From a virus, in IMG/VR virus record IMGVR_UViG_3300006919_000494, positions 1 through 22,751 of that record: 22,751 nt of DNA; one strand, given 5' to 3'. The notes beneath the pieces are model-generated. The model worked only from the letters and a program-made list of their open reading frames with translations. It had not been told where the DNA came from and did not search any database. Both the position numbers and the translations under genes were made by a program. Position 1 is the stretch's first letter. Every line of letters begins with the position of its first letter. Below, in pieces: positions 1 through 6,836 of this stretch.

Positions 1-2198
1 CTTTGGGCTGCCTCCTCGCTTAAAAACCTTGATCCGGCTTTAGTTTGTCTGTTAAGACCGGGCCGGCTTTCTAAAAATTCCATATCTGGAACAAAGCCAG
101 CGGAGGGCGTCCCTGGCTGGCCGATGTAGTCGCTGTTTTTTGTACCAGGCTTTGGTTTGTACGGAATAAAATCCCTGGGCGTAAAACCCATTCTAAACGA
201 CGTTTCGCCATCGTCAGTTTTTATTACGTCGGCGGCATATTGTTGCCTGGCGTTTTCGCTATCCGTTGCCGCTTCGTCGGCAGCCTGGTCAGCCAGGTTT
301 TGCTTGGTTTGAAACCATCGGTCGCCCTGGTTGTACTTGTCCGCCAACAATTGAATTTGATCCCAATCAAGTTCGGGATTTTTAGCTTTAAATGGCTGGT
401 AAACTACAAGCTCGTCGCCAGACCTGGCCAGGGCAGTCCCAGCGTAATGCCTGAAAATTGAAGTGTGATATGCGCTTGGCGGCTTTTCCCAGGTGTACGG
501 CGCAACTTCTTGCTTTCTTTCTTTTGCTGCCGCTATTCTTGCGTCCCGTTTTTTCTTTGGTTTGTCAACCGTAGAAATAAATTGTCCTGGCTGATAGAGC
601 TCACCGTTTGCACCTACCTGGTCGCGCGTCGTTGCTCGTTTTTGCCCCTGGTCTTTGTCGGCTCGTTCCCAACGGCTGTTTTGATTTAAAACGTATTCTC
701 TGCCGTTCTCTGTTTTCCTGGATCCTGGCTGCAACGACATTTTCAATTGCGGATCTTTTGGATCAAACGTCCCTCGGTTGTTTACGTCTTTTATTTGTTC
801 TGGCTCAAATGCAATCCAAACGTTTGCACGCGACCCGTCTGCGTTAGTGCCGGCCTCGTGGCGGAGCCCATCGTATCCCAGGCTTTGCAGATACAAAGCC
901 ATTTCTTTTTTTATTGGAATCCCCGTTCCATACTCATCGCCATACTGAGCGCTCGAAACGTCCCGGGAGGCCCAGTTAAATTGTCGGTATGAACGGTCGT
1001 CCGGGGGGTAATATTCTGGCTGGGATTCCATGCTTTTTAGCACCCGAAACAAACGCGGAAACTGTTTTCGGTTAATCCCCTCTGTTGGGATTTGCATTTC
1101 ATTTACGTCAAACGGATTTCTTATGTTTAAATAAACTTCTTTTACCCCGCTTTCCGTTTGCTCTATTCTTTCTGAAATGCTGTCTACAACGTGCAAAAGT
1201 TTCATTTGCATAAAAACAAGCAATGTCGGCTGAACGGAGTTGTCCAACTTGTCAGGCGTTGACGGCAAAACAGGGTCGTTTAAAAACTCCTCTATGTCTC
1301 CGCCCTGTTCTAAAAAAGCAATAAAATCAACTAACTGCTCGCGGCCCTCCTTTTGCCATTTTCCGCTGATATGTTCTGGCTTGGAGTGCGTATGCTTTAA
1401 AGCGTGTTTTGCATTTTCTAAAGCAAATTTTGTTGCCGATTCCTTGGACTGAGTTAAAAAATAACCCCATTCAGTAGTAGCTTGATCGGCGTAACTTTTT
1501 GCGGTGTTCCGGTCGTCAGTAAAATAAAACCCAGGGCCGTACAATAAATTTTCGCCGTCTTTTTTGCCTTGTGGAGCTGTTGTTTGGCGGCCAACTTTTC
1601 CTTTTAAAAACTCCTTAAAATTAACGTCGGCTGTGCCGTGGTAAACTACCCTGGGCAAGTCCACCTGTTCTTTAGGTTTTCCTTGCTCATTGACAACTTT
1701 AGAGCCCTCGCCCTTTTCCCAGTCGCCAAACCACTGTTTAAAAGCTTTAGAGCGAACCCCGTTTTCTTTGTAATCATTTTCTGCCTGAAGAATAGCCTCT
1801 TTGTCCTCGACTGGCTTTTTTTCTTTATGTATTGTTATCGGGTTTTCCGGGCGAATGTTGTCGTCATCAAACAACCGCCGCTGGCCAAGATTATCTTTTG
1901 GAAGCGTCCACCGATGATTTTTGTTTAATATGTAAGTTTTGCCGTCCTGAACTTTTGCCATTCCGACCTGGAGCGCCATTACCTGGGCAGACCGAAAAGC
2001 ATTAACGAAATACTGCTCGGCAAGTTCGCCGTGAGCTTCAAGCAAACTCATTGCTACGGACTCAGCTTCGTTGCGCAGGTCAACGTCCGGCCTGGAAAGC
2101 TTTTTTGGCTTTGCTGGTTGCTTTTGCAACTCAATCAATTTTCGGTTGTCTGCCTCAAGCTTTGCAACCTGGTCGCTATTAAATTCGTAACCCGCCAC
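1..2198 (-). CDS. Polyvalent protein with ADP-ribosyltransferase domain (copy 2, partial)
   Basis: The frame stays open for 732 codons from GTG 2198 and leaves the window at base 1 without a stop. AAGGAG stands 7 bases before the GTG. The first in-frame ATG (2051) has no such site. Order: a helical N-terminus (QVAKLEADNRKLIEL), NHRW module (75-97), the linker LPKDNLGQRRLFDDD, an ART domain (FKQWFGDWE, VVYHGTA with His187, YGPGFYFTDDRNTAKSYA, YLNIRNPFD, GYDGLRHEAG, IAFEPEQIKDV), a diverged module (488-510), then a Lys/Arg/Gln-rich and Tyr/Pro-rich region of unknown function. It repeats the architecture of the 4812-6836 gene and is its paralogue, though with a different insertion between the YFT and YLNIRNP motifs. 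Confidence 0.85.
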   Translation of the reverse strand, partial: MAGYEFNSDQVAKLEADNRKLIELQKQPAKPKKLSRPDVDLRNEAESVAMSLLEAHGELAEQYFVNAFRSAQVMALQVGMAKVQDGKTYILNKNHRWTLPKDNLGQRRLFDDDNIRPENPITIHKEKKPVEDKEAILQAENDYKENGVRSKAFKQWFGDWEKGEGSKVVNEQGKPKEQVDLPRVVYHGTADVNFKEFLKGKVGRQTTAPQGKKDGENLLYGPGFYFTDDRNTAKSYADQATTEWGYFLTQSKESATKFALENAKHALKHTHSKPEHISGKWQKEGREQLVDFIAFLEQGGDIEEFLNDPVLPSTPDKLDNSVQPTLLVFMQMKLLHVVDSISERIEQTESGVKEVYLNIRNPFDVNEMQIPTEGINRKQFPRLFRVLKSMESQPEYYPPDDRSYRQFNWASRDVSSAQYGDEYGTGIPIKKEMALYLQSLGYDGLRHEAGTNADGSRANVWIAFEPEQIKDVNNRGTFDPKDPQLKMSLQPGSRKTENGREYVLNQNSRWERADKDQGQKRATTRDQVGANGELYQPGQFISTVDKPKKKRDARIAAAKERKQEVAPYTWEKPPSAYHTSIFRHYAGTALARSGDELVVYQPFKAKNPELDWDQIQLLADKYNQGDRWFQTKQNLADQAADEAATDSENARQQYAADVIKTDDGETSFRMGFTPRDFIPYKPKPGTKNSDYIGQPGTPSAGFVPDMEFLESRPGLNRQTKAGSRFLSEEAAQ
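669..737 (-). repeat. NHRW module, copy 5 (diverged)
   Basis: Codes for SLQPGSRKTENGREYVLN followed by QNSRW, directly after the ART end (FDPKDPQLKM) of the second ART protein. His is replaced by Ser, but length and the other anchor residues are kept. Confidence 0.8.
1908..1976 (-). repeat. NHRW module, copy 4
   Basis: Codes for ALQVGMAKVQDGKTYILN followed by KNHRW near the N-terminus of the second ART protein. The flanking linker (TLPKD..GQ..LFDD) matches that of copy 1, so the homology extends past the module. Confidence 0.85.
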
Positions 2199-2209
2199 GC
2201 TGTTGCTCC

Positions 2210-2416
2210 TTAGTCTTTTGTTTCAACTTCTTGCAAAGAATTTCTTGAAAGAAGCTCAAACGTTTGCCCGTCCAATCTGACAAACGTTTTCCCAGTCTTG
2301 GGATCCACTGGGTAATGTTGAAAAGGAATTTCGGCCATAGCGTCAACCAGGAATCCGTTAGCATACTGAATTGCAGTTTGACCTGGCTCGCTAAGTTTCA
2401 CGTCTGTAACAATCAT
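2210..2416 (-). CDS. Small unknown protein between the zincin and second ART genes
   Basis: A 68-residue protein that overlaps the zincin stop by 4 bases (ATGA), with AGGG 8 bases before the ATG. Sequence features: DVKLSEPGQTAIQYANG, then PVDPKTGKTFVRLDGQTFELLS, which suggests a small beta fold. The TAA stop runs into the GGAG of the next gene. It is a real gene on spacing and overlaps, but its family is unknown. An immunity or chaperone partner for the flanking enzymes is one possibility, supported only by position. Confidence 0.65.
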   Translation of the reverse strand: MIVTDVKLSEPGQTAIQYANGFLVDAMAEIPFQHYPVDPKTGKTFVRLDGQTFELLSRNSLQEVETKD

Positions 2417-4815
2417 TTTGTCAACCCTCGCTTTTCACAAAACCGATAAGCCAATGGAAAATTTTTCTGTGCATATTCTTTATCGTCGGCCAGCAAAGCC
2501 ATAAACTCCGCCCAACCCTCTTGTGGGCTCGTCCTGGCGTAACTTGATATTGGCATTGGAACGCCAGGCTTTGCATTTTCTTTTAACACCCCAAAGGTTC
2601 CTCCGAGGCTTTGCTTACCTGGAAATAAAACAGGCATTACTTGTCGTGTTTTGCCAGGCACTTCTTTAAAACTTACAGCCCAATTTTTGCCTTTTTTTGT
2701 AACGGTTTGAACGATTAGTTCGTCATCTTCGTTTATGTTGCCACGTCCGGCCAAATATTTAGCTTGCAGTCGGTCGCCAGGTTTTAATTTGTCTACCGGG
2801 GTTTGCTCCAAGATTTCAAAAACGCCGCTCTCGTTACGAAAAACTTGTGACTGCAACGACTTGCCAACAATTTCTTTTTCCATAACTTTTTCCCATTCCT
2901 GGGTGCCGCTAAATGCGGCGTGAGGCCCGTCAATTACATGCCCAAATTCATGCAGCCAGGTGTGGCTTGTATCGTTTGGATGGGTTTTGTTTAACGGATA
3001 AGCTACGGCAGCGTAAGAATCTAGCGACTCTTGGCTCCAATCAGGAAATTCTGTTGCAAGTCGTTCGTCTAATTTACGCATTTGCGGAGTCAAATGAACT
3101 TGCCCACCGTCAAACCTGTTTTTGGTTAAATCCGTAAAGCTTAAAATGGCTCCGATGCTACCGCCTTCGTAACCTGTCTTGCCCTCTGTGCCAACGGCAG
3201 GCCCGTGGCAATATGCTCCCTGGATTGCAACTTCTTTTCCATCACTTACAAACAACGAAAGAGCTTCTTGGTTTGGGTACATTGTCATTCCGTTACTTCC
3301 AAGCATTAGCTGTAAAGCTTTTGCGTTGTAACGGTCAGTTACCATTTCAAACATATCCATGCCATCAGCTACGGAGTTCATTATGTCAACGGCAGTATTG
3401 TTTCTTACCTTGTCAAATGCAGCATCTACGCGAGCCTGTTGCTCAGGGCGTTTTCGGGCCATTTCAGTAGTTAAATTTTCGTACCGAGCCAGCTCCATTC
3501 CGTTCGGCTTAAAAGCTTGCGCAAAATTGTCGTTGGCTTTCTGCAATTGTTTTAAAAGCTTTGCCTCGCTTTCTTGTTTTGGCTTTAAAATGCTCCCAAA
3601 ACGATTAAGCCAATTAAAGGCTTTTAAACTCGACGTTCCTGTTGCTTTTGCAACCGGATCCCTGTTTGTAAATGTACCTTGGCGAACGTAGCGAATGGTT
3701 CCTTTTTCGTCGTAAGCGTGTAAGCGATATTCACCTGATTTGTCGAAACGTCGTTTAAAAGTAGTGTATGTATATTTGCCGCCGTTTTCGTCCTCTAAAA
3801 TCAATGCGCCTTTCGTTGAATATTCCCCGGTAATTTTAAAGGTGCCGTGTTTGCGGAATTTTACAAACTTGCCCTGGTTTTTAAACTTTTCCCAGGTTCC
3901 TTTTTCTCGGCCCTTGCCAAAATCTTTTTCTGAATAAACTTGACCAGGCATTAAAAATTCTGGTTCATTTCCGTTGCCAAAATCCACGACAATAAAATCG
4001 TCCTGGTATCCGACAACCCGGCCCGACCTGGCTACTCCATGCGAAGCGTCGACAACTGTTTCGCCTGGGCCATACGAAGCGTCGTAAACTTTGCCGGTAG
4101 GCCCAACCTTTTTAAACTCCCTTGTTTCCTCCGCAAACCCTGTTGGCGTCTTTTCTTCTTTCTTTGTTTCGGGTTGCTCAACCGGGGGGTCTGCTTTTTG
4201 CTCAAAGTCAAATACGTTTTGATTTCCTGTTTTACGAGGCGGAGGAACAAAATCTAAAACGTTTTGTGTGTCAAACTGTTTTTCAATGCCGTCTACGTTT
4301 GGCCTTGTCCACCGATGATTCTCATTTAGGACATAGGTTTTGCCGTCTTTTACCTTTGTTGTTCCTGGCTGCAATGCCATAGCGATATGCTGCATTGCCG
4401 ACAATCTGACAATTTCTGCCTGAATGTCGTTTTCATTGGGCCGATAACCGCCGTTTTGAGCTCGCAGAATGTCAACCGCTTGATGCCTTATTGGTTTTTT
4501 TAAAAACGGGTTGTTAGACATAACAACCGGCTGAGTTTGTTGTAAAACCTTGCTTAATGAATTAACAACTTCCTGCGCATTGTCTACGTCGTCAAGCGTG
4601 AAATACGTGCCTAATCCTTCTTGGAAATAGACACAAACCTTGCCATTGCCTAAGCCAAGTTTTGCTATTTGCGATGTTGCCCCACGAGCAAGTTTGCCAG
4701 GTACGGCGTTTTCATGCTCAGCAAAATACTTTACTACGGCCTCAAAGCTTTCCCAGGTTTCATCATCAATAACGTGAAATTCCTGTTGGCCGTTGTGCTC
4801 AAAAACTTTAATCAT
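2413..4815 (-). CDS. Polyvalent protein with zincin metallopeptidase domain
   Basis: An 800-residue protein overlapping the first ART gene by 4 bases. The N-terminal 145 residues are unrecognised and end in VRLSAMQHIAM. The NHRW module is at 147-169. A linker carries two repeats of NVLDF/NVFDF. Residues 235-395 look like small beta barrels (GRVVGYQDDFIVVDFGNG; GTFKITGEYSTKG). The C-terminal half is a zinc peptidase: HTWLHEFGHVIDG (HExxH at 622-626, Asp629) with a late SSYARTSPQEGWAEFMALL that should supply the third metal-binding Glu. An insertion with another beta domain (665-735) sits between the two. Such peptidases accompany Mu-F-type head proteins in phages. The substrate is unknown: host proteins after injection, or its own cassette. 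Confidence 0.85.
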   Translation of the reverse strand: MIKVFEHNGQQEFHVIDDETWESFEAVVKYFAEHENAVPGKLARGATSQIAKLGLGNGKVCVYFQEGLGTYFTLDDVDNAQEVVNSLSKVLQQTQPVVMSNNPFLKKPIRHQAVDILRAQNGGYRPNENDIQAEIVRLSAMQHIAMALQPGTTKVKDGKTYVLNENHRWTRPNVDGIEKQFDTQNVLDFVPPPRKTGNQNVFDFEQKADPPVEQPETKKEEKTPTGFAEETREFKKVGPTGKVYDASYGPGETVVDASHGVARSGRVVGYQDDFIVVDFGNGNEPEFLMPGQVYSEKDFGKGREKGTWEKFKNQGKFVKFRKHGTFKITGEYSTKGALILEDENGGKYTYTTFKRRFDKSGEYRLHAYDEKGTIRYVRQGTFTNRDPVAKATGTSSLKAFNWLNRFGSILKPKQESEAKLLKQLQKANDNFAQAFKPNGMELARYENLTTEMARKRPEQQARVDAAFDKVRNNTAVDIMNSVADGMDMFEMVTDRYNAKALQLMLGSNGMTMYPNQEALSLFVSDGKEVAIQGAYCHGPAVGTEGKTGYEGGSIGAILSFTDLTKNRFDGGQVHLTPQMRKLDERLATEFPDWSQESLDSYAAVAYPLNKTHPNDTSHTWLHEFGHVIDGPHAAFSGTQEWEKVMEKEIVGKSLQSQVFRNESGVFEILEQTPVDKLKPGDRLQAKYLAGRGNINEDDELIVQTVTKKGKNWAVSFKEVPGKTRQVMPVLFPGKQSLGGTFGVLKENAKPGVPMPISSYARTSPQEGWAEFMALLADDKEYAQKNFPLAYRFCEKRGLTK
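4309..4377 (-). repeat. NHRW module, copy 3
   Basis: Codes for ALQPGTTKVKDGKTYVLN followed by ENHRW in the zincin protein, after IAM. It is the only copy in that protein. Confidence 0.85.
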
Positions 4816-6836
4816 AAGTTAAAACTCGCGTTCACTGATGCCCGGGATTTGTTTGCCGACTCATAAATTGCGTCGTAGAGTTGTTGGGGATCTTCTATGC
4901 CGTACTTTGCTTTTTTACGTTCTATCAAATCTTCAAACGACATGTTTTTTTCGTTTTGATTTAAGTATTCGGCGGTTTCAATGTCGTGCATTAACTGGCG
5001 AGCTTTTTGTCGCACCTTGTTACGCATTTGAAAGGCGGCCCGAGCGCGTTCCTCACGCGAAAGGTTAGGGTCAATGTTATCGTGGATTAAAGTTTCCTGG
5101 TACAAATACCAACGCCTGGCGTCGCGAGAAAGTAACGTTTTCTCAAACGGCGGAGGCGTGTTGTTAAAACCTGCTCGTTGCATTTCCTCCGTATCTAAGG
5201 GCGCGAACGGTCGTGCAGCAGTTGGGTTTTGAGTTGCCGTGTCGTCCGTTGTTTTAGTTGTCGATACGTTTTGGCCGGCATTGTTGGGCTTTTGCCGAGT
5301 CCATCGGTGGTTTTCGTTTAGAACGTATGTTTTGCCGTTAACGTTTTTTGTTGTTCCTGGCTGTAATGCCATTCTAATGTTGGGCTTTGATTTGTCGAAA
5401 GTTCCCTGGTTGTCAACCGACTTTATTTGCTCTGAGTTAAACGCTACCCAGACGTCGTGGTTTTTGGTGCCAATGTTGTATCCACCAACGTCCTTAATTC
5501 CGTCGTGTCCGCGTTTCCTAACTTGCTCGTTAAATGTTGCAGCGTCGTTTGTGTTTTGGCCGTTTGTAACAATGTATTGAATTTCTCCCCAGGACAATGG
5601 TGTTTCAGACGTAAGGTGCATAACTGGATAAACGGGGCTGCCTTCTTTATAAACCCTGCCGTTCCAACCTGTTGACGTTTCTTTATGTTTCATTTGCTTC
5701 ATTATGTTTTTAATTCGTTGCAAATGCTTGTACGTTAATTTTTTTGCCGGTATCGCATAGTCTATTTTTATCCTGTTTTCCCAATCGCTATAGTTCAAAA
5801 TGTTGTCCATGTATAAATGGGCTTTGCCGTCACCAAGCGCATGTATAAATTCCATTGCTTCCTCTTGGCTGGGAATTGATTGCATATCTAACGGATTGCG
5901 AATGTTTAAGTAAACCTTAAACAGCTCTGGAGGGGGAACAGTTGGCCAAATTTGATCGGCGCCTAAGTGGGCGGCAACAAGGTTATACCGCTCGTAAAAA
6001 TCAAGTATTCCGCCGTCGCTTGGGCCTCTATCAAAACGGGTGTCTTGATAGTCAGACTCGTCTGGTTCAATAAGTCGCAGAGTTTTTGTTCGCGGATTCA
6101 TTGTCATTTTTTTGCCAGTTAAATCGCTTCGATAAACTTCCAAGAATTTAGCAACGTCGCCATTAGATTCATCTAACGCAATTTTTTGCGCCCAGTTCCA
6201 GTTTGGGTTTTCAAGGCTTCCCTTGATGTAACCTTTTTCTTCAGACCTTAGCTCCTCCGTGGTGTTGTCAAGTAAAAAACTGATAACCTTACTGTCAAAT
6301 GTTTTAACTGGCGTCTCGGTACCGCGAACGTGAAAGCCCGTAGCACCGCTAGCTTCATCCCTGGCACCGGTGTCCTTTTTGGTGTACTCGGTAGCAATTT
6401 CCTCGTCGGCAGTAAAATAAAAACCTTTGCCAAGAATGTTATGGCCTTTGTCTTTTTTGGGATCAAATTGATCGAATCCGCCTCTGGCCGTCCCGTGAAA
6501 TACAGCGATTGGTAATTGCTTTTCGGGCTCGCCTTTGCCGTCAACAACCTTTGAACCTTCGCCAACTTCCCAGTCGCCAAACCATTGCTTAAAAGATTTT
6601 GCTTTGACTCCGTTTTTTGCATAATCTTCCTTAGCCTTTTCAACTTCAACATCAAACGACTCGGGTTTTGTTTCCGCAACCGGGTTGTCGTCAAATAAAG
6701 TTTGTTGACCTGGCGAATCTTTTGGAAGCGTCCAACGATGATTGTGATTTAGGACGTAGGTTTTGCCATCAACCTGTTTTGTAGTTCCAGGTTGCAATGC
6801 CAGGCGAAAAATCAGGTCGCTACTGTCATTTATCAT
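4812..6836 (-). CDS. Polyvalent protein with ADP-ribosyltransferase domain (copy 1)
   Basis: A 674-residue protein overlapping the portal stop by one base (TAATG). Order: the 23-residue NHRW module (13-35), a linker ending QQTLFDD, an ADP-ribosyltransferase of the polyvalent-protein type (about 80-480), a second module (490-512), and a C-terminal helical domain (about 565-670). ART evidence: FKQWFGDWE then PIAVFHGTA (His114), GKGFYFTADEEIATEYT, YLNIRNPLD, a late HDGIKDVGG and VWVAFNSEQIKSV. Such enzymes move ADP-ribose from NAD to a target protein. The target is unknown. The C-terminal domain (MRNKVRQKARQLMHDI...MSFEDLIERKK) is unrecognised. A role as injected effector is inferred from its place beside the portal. 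Confidence 0.85.
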   Translation of the reverse strand: MINDSSDLIFRLALQPGTTKQVDGKTYVLNHNHRWTLPKDSPGQQTLFDDNPVAETKPESFDVEVEKAKEDYAKNGVKAKSFKQWFGDWEVGEGSKVVDGKGEPEKQLPIAVFHGTARGGFDQFDPKKDKGHNILGKGFYFTADEEIATEYTKKDTGARDEASGATGFHVRGTETPVKTFDSKVISFLLDNTTEELRSEEKGYIKGSLENPNWNWAQKIALDESNGDVAKFLEVYRSDLTGKKMTMNPRTKTLRLIEPDESDYQDTRFDRGPSDGGILDFYERYNLVAAHLGADQIWPTVPPPELFKVYLNIRNPLDMQSIPSQEEAMEFIHALGDGKAHLYMDNILNYSDWENRIKIDYAIPAKKLTYKHLQRIKNIMKQMKHKETSTGWNGRVYKEGSPVYPVMHLTSETPLSWGEIQYIVTNGQNTNDAATFNEQVRKRGHDGIKDVGGYNIGTKNHDVWVAFNSEQIKSVDNQGTFDKSKPNIRMALQPGTTKNVNGKTYVLNENHRWTRQKPNNAGQNVSTTKTTDDTATQNPTAARPFAPLDTEEMQRAGFNNTPPPFEKTLLSRDARRWYLYQETLIHDNIDPNLSREERARAAFQMRNKVRQKARQLMHDIETAEYLNQNEKNMSFEDLIERKKAKYGIEDPQQLYDAIYESANKSRASVNASFNL
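5301..5369 (-). repeat. NHRW module, copy 2
   Basis: Codes for ALQPGTTKNVNGKTYVLN followed by ENHRW, directly after the end of the ART domain (SKPNIRM) in the first ART protein. It is the closest to the consensus. Confidence 0.85.
6732..6800 (-). repeat. NHRW module, copy 1
   Basis: Codes for a 23-residue segment beginning ALQPGTTKQVDGKTYVLN and ending NHRW, near the N-terminus of the first ART protein and preceded by R-L. It is one of five gap-free copies in the window. Confidence 0.85.
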
